From Allobosea caraganae (GTDB lineage: Bacteria; Pseudomonadota; Alphaproteobacteria; Rhizobiales; Beijerinckiaceae): a DNA stretch of 64,000 bases. The position numbers and the translations under genes were made by a program. This document shows positions 47,189-55,576 of this stretch, piece by piece. Where the stretch lies: the NCBI RefSeq assembly GCF_003351345.1, contig NZ_QQTO01000021.1:372001-436000 (forward strand). Reading direction: 5' to 3'. Under the pieces are notes generated by a model. That model had not been told where the DNA came from, made no database searches, and saw nothing but the letters and a program-made list of their open reading frames with translations. The number at the start of each line of letters is the position of its first letter. Within the stretch, counting starts at the first letter, position 1.

Positions 47189-47796
47189 GGTGCGCGCTCG
47201 TCCTCCTCGACGAGGTGTCGGATGCCCGCGCTGAGATAATCCAGACCGGTATAGATGGTCAGGAGCGCGGCCAGCCACAGCATGACGATGCCGATCTGGG
47301 TATTATAGGGCAGAACCTTGTCGCCCGCGGGGCCGACGACGAGGAAGCCGAGCGCCAGCAACTGCGCCGTCGTCTTCCATTTCGCCACCTTGCTGACGGG
47401 GACGCTGACCTTCAATTCGGCCAGGAATTCGCGCAGGCCGGAGACCAGGATCTCGCGGCAGAGGATGACGATGGCGGCCCAGAGCGACCAGCCATGGATC
47501 GTGCCGTCGGCCACCAGCATCAGCAGCAGCGCGCAAACGAGGAGCTTGTCGGCGATCGGATCGAGCATGCGGCCGATCGCCGAGTGCTGGCTCCAGGCCC
47601 GGGCGATCCAGCCGTCGAGGAAATCCGTGACGGCCGCCGCGACGTAGATCGCGAGCGCGATCCAGCGCATCCAGTCGTCACGCGGCCAGAACAGCAACGC
47701 AACCAGGGCCGGGATCGCGGCGATCCGGCCGTAGGTCAGGAGGTTCGGCAGCGACCAGGGGCCACGCCGCCTTATGGCGTCCGGAAATATCGTCAC
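47185..47796 (-). CDS. pgsA: Phosphatidylglycerophosphate synthase
   Basis: 203 aa, multi-pass CDP-alcohol phosphatidyltransferase. The active-site signature is intact: DG-x2-AR-x8-G-x3-D-x3-D in the segment from FLDGWIAR to GRMLDPIADK. It joins CDP-diacylglycerol and glycerol-3-phosphate at the inner membrane. No ATG lies near the fold, so the GTG at 47796 (before TIFPDAIRRRG) is taken as the start. It follows uvrC by 65 nt and is coupled to moaD. Confidence 0.92.
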   Translation of the reverse strand: MTIFPDAIRRRGPWSLPNLLTYGRIAAIPALVALLFWPRDDWMRWIALAIYVAAAVTDFLDGWIARAWSQHSAIGRMLDPIADKLLVCALLLMLVADGTIHGWSLWAAIVILCREILVSGLREFLAELKVSVPVSKVAKWKTTAQLLALGFLVVGPAGDKVLPYNTQIGIVMLWLAALLTIYTGLDYLSAGIRHLVEEDERAP

Positions 47797-47861
47797 GCCG
47801 TCACCAAAGCAGCAGGCATGTGACAGCGTCAACACGCAATCCCGCGAGGCGACGAGATGCC

Positions 47862-49982
47862 TCAAGCATCGTGAAAGAAATCATGCACCGCCTTGGCCGT
47901 GGCGGCGTTGACGCCCGGCGTGCGCATGAGGTCGTCGAGCTTGGCGCGCTGGATCGCCTTCACCGTGCCGAAATGCAGCAGCAGCGCCCGCTTGCGCGAG
48001 GGGCCGATGCCGGGGATTTCGTCGAGCGGGTTCTTGGTGATGTCGCGCTTGCGGCGGGCGCGGTGCGTGCCGATGGCGAAGCGGTGAGCCTCGTCGCGCA
48101 GGCGCTGGATGAAGAACAGCGCCGGGTCGCGCGGCGGCAGCTTGAACGGCTCCCTGCCGACCATGAAGAAGGTCTCGCGCATGGCGTTGCGGTCCTCGCC
48201 CTTGGCGATGGCGACCAGCGCGATGTCGGACGCGCCACATTCCGCCATGATCTTGCGGGCAGCCTCGAACTGGCCCTTGCCGCCGTCGACGATGACGAGG
48301 TCGGGGCGGGACGGGAAGGCGGAGTCGTCTTCCTCGGCAGGAGCAGTAGCAGGCGCTTCCCTTCCCCCTTGTGGGGAAGGGAGAGGGATGGGGGGGGGGC
48401 CGCCTGGTGAGAGCTCACCCGGTCGTTCGCCCCCCACCTCCAACTCCTCCCCGCCGGGGGGAGGAGAGTCCGTTGCGGTTCCCGCGTCCGGTTGGGCAGC
48501 CCCGCTCTCCTTCGCCAGCCTTGAGAACCGCCGCTTCAGCACCTCGCGCATCATGCCGAAATCGTCGCCGGCGATGGTGTCGGAGGAGATGTTGAAGGTG
48601 CGGTAATGGCTTTTCATGAAGCCGTCCCGCCCGGCGACGACCATGCCGCCGACCGCATTCGTGCCCATGATGTGCGAGTTGTCGTAGACCTCGACGCGGC
48701 GCGGCGGCCTCTGCAGCCCGAAGGCCTCGCCAAGGGCTCCGAGCAGGTGCTGCTGCCCGGCATTCTCGGCGAGCTTGCGCGAGAGCGCCTCCTTGGCGTT
48801 CTTCCGGGCGTGGGCGACGAGGTCGAGCTTCTCGCCGCGCTTGGGGGCGGCGACCTCGACCTTGCGACCGGCGCGGGCCGAGAGCGCCTCGCCGATCAGC
48901 CCGATCTCCTCGACCTCATGCGAGAGCAGCACCAGCCGCGGAGGCGGCTTGTCGTCGTAGAACTGGGTGACGACGGAGGCGAGCACCTCCTCCGGCGTCA
49001 GGCTCTTGTCGGCGCGCGGGAAGAGGGCGCGGTTGCCCCAGTTCTGGTGGTTGCGGAAGAAGAAGATCTCGACGCAGAAATGCCCGGCCTGCTCGTCGAT
49101 GGCGAAGACGTCGGCCTCCTCGACGCCCTGGGTGTTGATGTCCTGGCCGGCCTGCACGGCCGAGAGCGCCGCGAGCCGGTCGCGATAGCGCGCCGCCTTC
49201 TCGAATTCGAGCTCCTCGGCCGCCTCCTGCATCCGGGCCGAGAGGGTCTGCTTCACCGTCGAGGAGCGGCCGGAGAGGAAGTCGCGCGCCTGTGCGGCCA
49301 GCGCCTCATAGTCGGTGTGCGAGATCTCGCCGGTGCAGGGGCCGGAGCAGCGCTTGATCTGGAAGAGCAGGCAGGGCCGGGTGCGGTTCTCGTAGTAGCT
49401 GTCGGAGCAGGAGCGGAGGAGAAACGCCTTCTGCAAGGCATCGATGGTGCGCTTGACCGCCCAGACCGAGGCGAAGGGGCCGAAATAATCGCCCTTGCGC
49501 TGGCGCGAGCCGCGATGCTTGGCGATCTGCGGGGCCGGATGGTCGCCGGTCAGCAGGATGTAGGGGAAGCTCTTGTCGTCGCGCAGCAGCACGTTGTAGC
49601 GCGGCCTGAGCTGCTTGATCAGGTTCGATTCGAGCAGCAGCGCCTCGGATTCCGTCCCGGTGGTGACGAATTCCATGTTGGCGGTTTCGGAGATCATCCG
49701 CGCGACCGCGTTGGTATGGGCCATGCCGCGGGCATAGGCCGTGACGCGGTTCTTCAGGCTCTTGGCCTTGCCGACATAGAGCACCTCGCCGGCACGATCG
49801 AACATGCGGTAGACGCCGGGCTTGTTCGGCAGGTGCTTGGCGAATTGCTGGATGACCTCGATGCCGTGCTTCAGCTCCGAGGGCGAGGCTTCGCTGATAT
49901 CGGCGGCCGGCGGCAGGGCGGGAGTGTTGTCCTCCTCCTCGAACTCGTCTTCCGGCAGGTCGTCTTGGCGTTCGCGATTCAT
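47862..49982 (-). CDS. uvrC: Excinuclease ABC subunit C
   Basis: 706 aa. It makes both incisions in nucleotide excision repair. The GIY-YIG domain is at about 50-135 ([20 protein letters not shown]), with the iron-sulfur Cys region ([16 protein letters not shown]) after it and a UVR motif near 250-285. The RNase-H-like half with [20 protein letters not shown] comes next, and helix-hairpin-helices ([20 protein letters not shown]) at the end. Residues about 494-555 are an extra Pro/Gly/Glu-rich stretch encoded by palindromic repeats, inserted in frame before [15 protein letters not shown] long Asp/Glu-rich N-terminal tail precedes the fold. Confidence 0.95.
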   Translation of the reverse strand: MNRERQDDLPEDEFEEEDNTPALPPAADISEASPSELKHGIEVIQQFAKHLPNKPGVYRMFDRAGEVLYVGKAKSLKNRVTAYARGMAHTNAVARMISETANMEFVTTGTESEALLLESNLIKQLRPRYNVLLRDDKSFPYILLTGDHPAPQIAKHRGSRQRKGDYFGPFASVWAVKRTIDALQKAFLLRSCSDSYYENRTRPCLLFQIKRCSGPCTGEISHTDYEALAAQARDFLSGRSSTVKQTLSARMQEAAEELEFEKAARYRDRLAALSAVQAGQDINTQGVEEADVFAIDEQAGHFCVEIFFFRNHQNWGNRALFPRADKSLTPEEVLASVVTQFYDDKPPPRLVLLSHEVEEIGLIGEALSARAGRKVEVAAPKRGEKLDLVAHARKNAKEALSRKLAENAGQQHLLGALGEAFGLQRPPRRVEVYDNSHIMGTNAVGGMVVAGRDGFMKSHYRTFNISSDTIAGDDFGMMREVLKRRFSRLAKESGAAQPDAGTATDSPPPGGEELEVGGERPGELSPGGPPPIPLPSPQGGREAPATAPAEEDDSAFPSRPDLVIVDGGKGQFEAARKIMAECGASDIALVAIAKGEDRNAMRETFFMVGREPFKLPPRDPALFFIQRLRDEAHRFAIGTHRARRKRDITKNPLDEIPGIGPSRKRALLLHFGTVKAIQRAKLDDLMRTPGVNAATAKAVHDFFHDA
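48356..48466. repeat. Palindromic repeats inside the uvrC coding region
   Basis: Two hairpins lie in the uvrC frame: CTTCCCTTCCCC with GGGGAAGGGAG around 48356-48385, and CTCCTCCCC with GGGGAGGAG at 48444-48466, joined by a run of nine or more G and a CACCC-rich stretch. They belong to the intergenic pyrimidine/purine palindrome class seen elsewhere, but here they encode part of UvrC. Confidence 0.78.
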
Positions 49983-50044
49983 GATGTCGATGTAAGACGT
50001 GCTGGTGGTTTCGTCATGTCAGGAGTGGGAGATCAGCGCCGGGC

Positions 50045-50464
50045 CTATGCCTCCCAGGGATTGATGACCCGCACGCCCGCTGCTTCGAAAGCGCCGATAT
50101 CGCGCGTCGCCACGGCGAAGCCATGCGCGGCGGCTATGGCGGCGATGTAGCCGTCGGTCTGGGCAATCGCGCGCCCGTCGAGCCGTGCTTTGGCGCGAAG
50201 CTCGGCATAAGCTTCCGCCGCTCTCCGGTCGAAGGAAAGGATGCGCCCGTCGAACAAGGGGATCACGTCGCGGTCCAGGCGCATGCGCAGGTCGCTTCGG
50301 CGTCTTCCTTCCGGCAGCGCGGCAACGCCGAAAAGCATTTCCGCTAGGCCAATGGTCGAGAGGTAGAGTGTTTCGACGGCCTGCGCGTCGAGCCATCTCA
50401 GCACGGCCTCGTCGCCCGCGAGCTTCAAGGGCTCGGAGACGACGTTCGTATCCAGCAGGATCAT
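50045..50464 (-). CDS. PIN-domain toxin (FitB/VapC-like)
   Basis: 139 aa. The catalytic acids are Asp in ILLDTNVVSE (residue 5), Glu in GLAEMLFGVA, and Asp in QTDGYIAAIAAAHG and ATRDIGAFE. The order and the WEA end match FitB-type RNases. It is coupled to the antitoxin by an ATGA overlap. Confidence 0.9.
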   Translation of the reverse strand: MILLDTNVVSEPLKLAGDEAVLRWLDAQAVETLYLSTIGLAEMLFGVAALPEGRRRSDLRMRLDRDVIPLFDGRILSFDRRAAEAYAELRAKARLDGRAIAQTDGYIAAIAAAHGFAVATRDIGAFEAAGVRVINPWEA

Positions 50465-50700
50465 TCGAAGCGCATCGGCTCGGACACCGTCCGATCGCGC
50501 GCAATCTCCAACTCGACACCTCCCGCTTCCCGTCCGATATCGGACAGCAGGGAGCCGAGCTTGACGCGCCGCTCCGGTTTCACCGCGGCGTCAAGAATGA
50601 GACGAATCTCCGCTTCGGTGCTGCGGCCATGTCCGGCTGCGCGCAGCTTGAGCGCGCGATGCGTCTCTTCTGAGAGGTTGCGGACTGTGACGGAGGGCAT
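50461..50700 (-). CDS. FitA/VapB-like antitoxin
   Basis: 79 aa. The N-terminus MPSVTVRNLSEETHRALKLR plus AAGHGRSTEAEIRLIL is the Arc-type ribbon-helix-helix DNA-binding domain of FitA. The C-terminal tail binds the toxin. Its promoter carries an inverted repeat at 50704-50730. It is probably autoregulated with the toxin. Confidence 0.9.
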   Translation of the reverse strand: MPSVTVRNLSEETHRALKLRAAGHGRSTEAEIRLILDAAVKPERRVKLGSLLSDIGREAGGVELEIARDRTVSEPMRFE

Positions 50701-50703
50701 GTG

Positions 50704-50730
50704 ATTGCACTTTCATAAATCGAAAGCAAT
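50704..50730. promoter_or_regulatory. Inverted repeat before the FitAB-like operon
   Basis: ATTGC-AC-TTTC at the left and GAAA-GCAAT at the right form a 9-bp dyad with a two-base bulge, 3 nt upstream of the antitoxin start. The surrounding 50700-50760 is AT-rich against the background. A candidate operator for the antitoxin. Confidence 0.5.
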
Positions 50731-50852
50731 GATATCAATATGACTATATGATTGCAACGCATCTCGAAGCTTGGCAAGGGCCGTTGATTGCCACTGCCGC
50801 CTCGGTCCACGCTTGGCTTAAGCCTACTGCGATTTAGCGGAACCCTCCCCGC

Positions 50853-50890
50853 GTCATCCCGGCGCTGCGCTTCGCTACGGCCGGGATGAC
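50853..50890. repeat. Short GTCATCCCGG palindrome
   Basis: GTCATCCCGG at 50853-50862 and CCGGGATGAC at 50881-50890 form a perfect stem around a GCGC-rich loop. It is a truncated relative of the long repeats at 46719 and 57757. It lies in the convergent-looking space after RidA. Confidence 0.75.
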
Positions 50891-50921
50891 GGCGCTTGAT
50901 TCTGGCAGATCACAGCGGGCT

Positions 50922-51314
50922 TTACACAGCCGCGACGCAGTCGATCTCGATGTCGAACGGCCCCGGCCAGGCTGGGACGTTGACGAAGATCCGGGCCGGC
51001 GGGTCCTTTGGGAAATAGCGCGCGTAGACCGCGTTGACCGCCGCGAATTTTTCGACGGAGGTGCAGTAGACGTTGCACTTCAGGACGTTGTCGAGGGAGG
51101 AGCCTGCCGTCTCCAGGCAGAGCTTCATCTGCTCCAGCACCAGCTCGGTCTGGCGCTCGATCGAGACCGGCAGGATGTCTCCGGTTTCGGGGTCGAAGGG
51201 CGGGAAGCCGGAGACGTAGAGCGTGTCGCCATGGCGGGTGACGGCCGAAGTCGGCGCCTTCCAGCGCTCCAGCCAGGTCGAGAGCGGCTCGACGCGAATG
51301 ACCTGTCTTTTCAT
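50922..51314 (-). CDS. RidA family reactive-intermediate deaminase
   Basis: 130 aa of the YjgF/YER057c/UK114 family (VTRHGDTLYVSGFPPFDPET, VLKCNVYCTSVEKFAAVNAV, FVNVPAWPGPFDIEIDC). The arginine that binds the carboxylate of enamines and imines is in PPARIFVNVP. It clears reactive 2-aminoacrylate-type intermediates made by PLP enzymes. It diverges from lgt with about 155 bp between them. Confidence 0.92.
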   Translation of the reverse strand: MKRQVIRVEPLSTWLERWKAPTSAVTRHGDTLYVSGFPPFDPETGDILPVSIERQTELVLEQMKLCLETAGSSLDNVLKCNVYCTSVEKFAAVNAVYARYFPKDPPARIFVNVPAWPGPFDIEIDCVAAV

Positions 51315-51471
51315 GGCTGCGCTCCGTCATGTCGGTGTTTCCGGACTGTCGTGCAGCCGTTGCGGGCGGGACTCAAGCAGGATCGCTTCTGCCGGGAGCG
51401 TAGCCTTTTCGCTTGACCGCATCGCAGCGGCGCGGCCATCACCATGCGCCCGAGCCTCGCGCGAGTTGCCC

Positions 51472-52311
51472 ATGCCCGTCTTCGCCATTCCCTTTCCCGT
51501 GATCAATCCGGTCGCGCTGGAACTCGGCCCGCTGACGGTGAAATGGTATGGGCTGGCCTATGTCGCCGGCCTGCTCGGCGGCTGGTGGTATTCGCGCCAG
51601 CTGGTCTCGGCCGAGGCGCTATGGGGCGGGCGGCCCCGGCCCAAGGCCGAGGAGCTCGACGACATGCTGCTTTTCGTCGCGCTCGGCGTCGTGCTCGGCG
51701 GGCGGCTCGGCTTCGTGCTGTTCTACGACCTGCAGCGCTATCTCGCCCGGCCGCAGGACATCATCGCGGTCTGGCAGGGCGGCATGTCCTTCCATGGTGG
51801 GCTGATCGGCGCGGCGACGGGGCTCTATCTGTTTGCGCGCAAGCGCGGCTATCCGGCGCTGAGCATCTTCGACCTCAACGCTGCGGTGGTCCCGATCGGG
51901 CTTTTCCTCGGGCGCATCGCCAACTTCATCAATGCCGAGCTTTGGGGCCGGCCGGCGCCGGACTTCCCCTATGCTATGGTCTTCCCCAATGCCGGGCCGG
52001 TGCCGCGCCATCCGAGCCAGCTCTACGAGGCCTTCGCCGAGGGCATCCTGCTCTTCATCCTGATGGCGCTGGTGGTGCGGGCGGGGAGCTTCAGGCGGCC
52101 GGGCCTCACCGCCGGCATCTTCGGCATGGGCTATGCGGTCGCGCGCATCGTCTGCGAGTTCTTCCGCGAGCCGGACGCGCAGCTCGGCTTCCTGTTCGGC
52201 GCGAACGTGGATGCCCTGAGCGGCGGCATCACCATGGGCATGCTGCTCTCGCTGCCGCTGTTCGTCGCCGGGCTGGTGCTGGTGCTGCGCTCGCGGAAAG
52301 CGACCGCGTGA
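51472..52311 (+). CDS. lgt: Prolipoprotein diacylglyceryl transferase
   Basis: 279 aa with seven membrane helices. It attaches diacylglycerol to the lipobox cysteine. The Lgt signature GRIANFINAELWGRP and the arginine-rich periplasmic loops are present, as is LGVVLGGRLGFVLFYDL near the front. The ATG at 51472 is preferred to upstream frames. Its stop overlaps the GTG of the following methyltransferase (GTGA), so they are translationally coupled. Confidence 0.95.
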   Translation: MPVFAIPFPVINPVALELGPLTVKWYGLAYVAGLLGGWWYSRQLVSAEALWGGRPRPKAEELDDMLLFVALGVVLGGRLGFVLFYDLQRYLARPQDIIAVWQGGMSFHGGLIGAATGLYLFARKRGYPALSIFDLNAAVVPIGLFLGRIANFINAELWGRPAPDFPYAMVFPNAGPVPRHPSQLYEAFAEGILLFILMALVVRAGSFRRPGLTAGIFGMGYAVARIVCEFFREPDAQLGFLFGANVDALSGGITMGMLLSLPLFVAGLVLVLRSRKATA

Positions 52312-53405
52312 GCGCGCTCAAGGCGGAACTGATCCGCCTGATCCGCGACGAGGGGCCGCTCAGCATCTCCCGCTACATGGCGCTCTGCCTCGGCCATCCC
52401 CGCCATGGCTACTACATGACGCGCGACCCTTTCGGCGCGCAGGGCGACTTCACCACCGCGCCCGAGATCAGCCAGATGTTCGGCGAGCTGATCGGGCTCT
52501 GGGCCGCGACGGTCTGGCGGGCGATGGGCGAGCCGGCTTCGGTGCGCCTCATCGAGCTCGGGCCGGGGCGTGGCACGCTGATGGCCGACGCGCTGCGGGC
52601 GGCGCAGGCCGTGCCGGGCTTTCGGGAGGCGCTTTCGGTGCATCTCGTCGAGATGAGCCCGGTGCTGCGGCAGGCGCAGGCGCGCCCGCTGGCGGGGCTG
52701 GCCGATCCGGCCTGGCATGACGGCATCGCTGAAGCACTCGACGGGCCGGCCATCGTCATCGCCAACGAGTTCCTCGATGCCCTGCCGCTCGATCAGTTCA
52801 TGCGGATCGGCTCCGGCTGGCGCGAGCGGCTGGTCGGGCTCGATGCGGCCGGCGAACTCGCCTTCGGGCTCGCCGCCGAGCCGGAGCCGGCCATCGCGAT
52901 CGTGGCGCCGGAAGGCGCGATCCTCGAACAACCGCTGGCGGCGCTCGATGTCGTCGCCACGATCTCCAGCCATATCGCGCAGGCGGGCGGCGCGGCGTTG
53001 TTCATCGACTATGGCTCGGCGCGCTCCGGCTTCGGCGACACGCTGCAGGCGATGAAGCAGCAGCTTTATGCCGACCCGCTGGCCGAGCCGGGCGAGGCGG
53101 ACCTGACGGTGCATGTCGATTTCGAGCGCATGGCGCAGGCCGGCCTGCGGGCTGGCGCTGCCGTGCATGGCCCGGCGACGCAGCGCGATTTCCTTGCCGC
53201 GATCGGGCTCGCACAGCGGGCGCAAGCGCTGTCGGCTAAGGCAACGCCAGAGCAGGCGGCGGCGATCTCGACCGCCTTCGACCGGCTGACCGAGACCGGC
53301 GCGACCGGCATGGGCGAATTGTTCAAGGTTCTGGCGCTATCGCATCCAGGCCTGCCGGGTCTGCCCGGATTTGACCTTCATCGCCTGCCAGAGCAGCAGA
53401 CCTGA
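52308..53405 (+). CDS. Class I SAM-dependent methyltransferase (NDUFAF7/MidA-like)
   Basis: 365 aa. The PF02636 family is shown by SISRYMALCLGHPRHGYYMT, GDFTTAPEISQMFGELIGLW, the SAM loop LIELGPGRGTLMADALRAA and VIANEFLDALPLDQFM. NDUFAF7 dimethylates an arginine of complex I subunit NDUFS2; the target here is inferred. The GTG start is coupled to lgt; pgeF follows after 22 nt. Confidence 0.92.
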   Translation: MSALKAELIRLIRDEGPLSISRYMALCLGHPRHGYYMTRDPFGAQGDFTTAPEISQMFGELIGLWAATVWRAMGEPASVRLIELGPGRGTLMADALRAAQAVPGFREALSVHLVEMSPVLRQAQARPLAGLADPAWHDGIAEALDGPAIVIANEFLDALPLDQFMRIGSGWRERLVGLDAAGELAFGLAAEPEPAIAIVAPEGAILEQPLAALDVVATISSHIAQAGGAALFIDYGSARSGFGDTLQAMKQQLYADPLAEPGEADLTVHVDFERMAQAGLRAGAAVHGPATQRDFLAAIGLAQRAQALSAKATPEQAAAISTAFDRLTETGATGMGELFKVLALSHPGLPGLPGFDLHRLPEQQT

Positions 53406-53427
53406 ACCAGCCGAACCGGAAGCAGCG

Positions 53428-54192
53428 ATGTTCATCACCTCCCCCGATCTCGCCGCCGAGCCCGGCATAAGGCACGCCTTCTTCACCCGCGAGGGCGGCG
53501 TCTCGACCGGAATCTATGCCTCGCTCAATGGCGGGCTCGGCTCGGCCGACGATCCGGTCGCGATCACCGAGAACCGCAGGCGGATGGCGGCGCATCTCCA
53601 GGTCGAGCCGTCGCATCTGGTCAACATCCATCAGGTGCACTCGGCCGATGCCGAAATCGTCAGCGGCCCATGGCCGGGCGAGCGGCCCAAGGCCGATGCG
53701 ATGGTGGCCGTGGCCAAGGGCGTCGCACTCGGGATTTCGACGGCCGATTGCGGGCCGATCCTGTTCGCCGATAGCGAGGCGCGGGTGATCGGCGCTGCGC
53801 ATGCCGGCTGGAAGGGCGCCTTCACCGGCATCGTCGGGGCGACAGTCACCGCGATGGAGAAGCTGGGCGCGCGGCGCGAGCGCATTCTGGCGGTGCTCGG
53901 GCCGACGATCGGGCCGAAGGCCTATGAGGTCGGGCCTGAGTTCATCGAGCGCTTCAAGCAGGAGAACGCGACCTATGCGCGCTTCTTCCATGCCTCGGAG
54001 CGGCCGGCCCATGCGATGTTCGACCTGCCGGCCTTCATCGCGCTCAGGGCGCAGGAGGCGGGGATTGGGCGATTCGTCGACCTGGCCCTGTGCACCTATA
54101 GCGACGAACAGCGCTTCTACAGCTATCGCCGCACGACGCATCGCACGGAGCCGGATTATGGCAGATTGATCTCGGCGATCGTTCTGAGCTGA
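53428..54192 (+). CDS. pgeF: Purine nucleoside phosphorylase-type multicopper-like protein (PgeF/LACC1)
   Basis: 254 aa. The metal ligands of the YfiH/LACC1 family are seen in HQVHSADAEI, TADCGPILFAD and AHAGWKGAFTGI. These enzymes phosphorolyse adenosine and deaminate it, or edit peptidoglycan in E. coli. Context with lgt does not decide the role. A perfect palindrome follows the stop. Confidence 0.92.
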   Translation: MFITSPDLAAEPGIRHAFFTREGGVSTGIYASLNGGLGSADDPVAITENRRRMAAHLQVEPSHLVNIHQVHSADAEIVSGPWPGERPKADAMVAVAKGVALGISTADCGPILFADSEARVIGAAHAGWKGAFTGIVGATVTAMEKLGARRERILAVLGPTIGPKAYEVGPEFIERFKQENATYARFFHASERPAHAMFDLPAFIALRAQEAGIGRFVDLALCTYSDEQRFYSYRRTTHRTEPDYGRLISAIVLS

Positions 54193-54195
54193 GGA

Positions 54196-54215
54196 AAAGC
54201 CGGAATTCCGGCTTT
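54196..54215 (+). terminator. Perfect 20-bp palindrome after pgeF (weak terminator)
   Basis: AAAGCCGGAATTCCGGCTTT forms a hairpin with at most a short loop, 3 nt after the pgeF stop, followed by CGC rather than T. It may end the lgt operon, with weak efficiency. Confidence 0.6.
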
Positions 54216-54299
54216 CGCTGCCGTTAAGTCACCGATTGCCTGCCGTTTCGCGCAGGCGCATTCTCCCCCGCGGCCGCATCCGGCTGCACGGGGGTTATC

Positions 54300-54584
54300 A
54301 TGGAACAAATTCTGATCAATCTCATCGCCGGCGCGATCGGCGGCAATGCGGCCGGCAAGGTCGCGCCGAGCTTCGACATCGGCACGATCGGCAACACGAT
54401 CGCCGGCGCGCTCGGCGGCACGGCGCTCGGCCAGCTCATCCCGCTCGTCCTGCCGGCGATCACCGCGGCGGCGGCCTCGGGCAATCTCAGCGTCGGCAGC
54501 ATCGTCACCAACCTGATCAGCGGCGGCGCCGGTGGCGCGATCCTCACCGCGATCGTCGGCCTGATCAAGAACAAGGCCGCCTGA
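54300..54584 (+). CDS. Small glycine-rich membrane protein
   Basis: 94 aa, MEQILINLIAGAIGGNAAGK then two more hydrophobic, Gly/Ala-rich stretches (TIAGALGGTALGQLIPLVLP and LISGGAGGAILTAIVGLIK), perhaps two or three short membrane helices. Similar small proteins are scattered in Rhizobiales without a known role. It stands alone, and the structured repeat B begins just after it. Confidence 0.7.
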   Translation: MEQILINLIAGAIGGNAAGKVAPSFDIGTIGNTIAGALGGTALGQLIPLVLPAITAAAASGNLSVGSIVTNLISGGAGGAILTAIVGLIKNKAA

Positions 54585-54596
54585 GACATTCGATAC

Positions 54597-54708
54597 TTCT
54601 ACTGGGGCGGCCGCCTGACGCGGCCGTCTGCGCTTCCGGTGCTCACGTACAAACGTACGCTTCGCTCCGGTTCTCGATGGCCACGCCAGCCGACTCACCC
54701 CAGCGAAG
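54597..54708. repeat. Structured repeat element, copy B
   Basis: The closing stem CTGGGG/CCCCAG replaces the CCGCTGC/GCAGCGG of copy A, and the inner hairpin CGTAC/GTACG replaces GGAC/GTCC, while the blocks CTGCGCTTCCGGTGCTCACG and GCTCCGGTTCTCGA are the same. An added hairpin GCGGCC/GGCCGC is near the left end. It follows the small membrane protein. Confidence 0.75.
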
Positions 54709-54796
54709 TCGCGAAGGCCTCAGGGTCCGTGATTTCATCGCTTTCGCGCCTCGGGCTCTGGCCCGGGGCGCTTTTGCTCCCGGCTCGGGAGAGCGG

Positions 54797-55576
54797 CTAT
54801 TCGCCGACGATGTCGGGCGTGCGCCAACTCAGATGCTGGCCGGAATCGACGGCGATCATCTGCCCCGTCACCCAGCGCGCCCGCGCGAGGTAAAGCACGG
54901 CGTCGGCGATCTCGCCGGTCTCGACCCGGCGTTGCAGCAGCGAGCCGGCCGCCTCCCCCGCCATCAACGCCTCACCCTCGTATTGGTTGGGCAAGGTCGG
55001 GCCGGGGCCGACCGCGTTGACGCGGATGCGGGGCGCCAGCGCCTGCGCCATGGTCACGGTCGCGGTCAGCAGGGCCGATTTGGTCAGGGTGTACGAGTAG
55101 TATTGCGGCGTCAGCTTCCAGACGCGCTGGTCGATGATGTTGATGACGCAGCCTTCGCGATCGGCGGGGAGGCGGTTCGCCATGGCGCCCGCCAGCACCG
55201 AGGGCGCGCGCAGGTTGATCGAGAACTGCCGGTTCCAGGTCGCGACGTCGAGATTGCGGATATCGTCGACCAGGAAGCTCGAGGCGCTGTTGACCAGCAG
55301 CGTCACCGGGCCGATCGCTGTCTCCGCGGCCGGGATGATGGCGTCCACCGCGGCCGGGTCGGCGAGATCACCGGTTACCACCGCGGCTCGGCCACCCTGC
55401 GCGCGCAGGCTTTTGGCAAGGGCCTCGGCCTCCGCGCGCGAGTTCTGGCAATGGATCGCGACGGCATAGCCTTCCGCCGCGAGCCGCTCGACGATGGCGC
55501 GGCCGATCCGGCGGGCGCCGCCGGTGACGAGCGCGACCTCAGGCATCGCCGCGTCAGACATCGCCGCGTCAGACAT
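54797..55576 (-). CDS. SDR family oxidoreductase (FolM/pteridine reductase-like)
   Basis: 259 aa. The NAD(P) motif TGGARRIGRAIV and the basic loop that prefers NADPH, the NSASSF segment and the catalytic YYSYTLTKSAL resemble pteridine reductases and FolM, which reduce dihydromonapterin or dihydrofolate. The start lies in a tandem 15-bp repeat giving three in-frame ATGs (55576, 55561 and 55546). It overlaps the glycosyltransferase end by 8 nt. Substrate is inference. Confidence 0.85.
   Translation of the reverse strand: MSDAAMSDAAMPEVALVTGGARRIGRAIVERLAAEGYAVAIHCQNSRAEAEALAKSLRAQGGRAAVVTGDLADPAAVDAIIPAAETAIGPVTLLVNSASSFLVDDIRNLDVATWNRQFSINLRAPSVLAGAMANRLPADREGCVINIIDQRVWKLTPQYYSYTLTKSALLTATVTMAQALAPRIRVNAVGPGPTLPNQYEGEALMAGEAAGSLLQRRVETGEIADAVLYLARARWVTGQMIAVDSGQHLSWRTPDIVGE
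55547..55576. repeat. Tandem duplication of 15 bp at the SDR start
   Basis: Two copies of CGCCGCGTCAGACAT in tandem encode MSDAAMSDAA at the N-terminus of the SDR; a third ATG follows. The duplication also contains the glycosyltransferase stop codon. Confidence 0.8.

Noticed and set aside
47797..47861. An upstream TTG or GTG start for pgsA
   Set aside because: The added residues (RHLVASRDC and following) do not resemble the family, and the GTG at 47796 places the first helix correctly.
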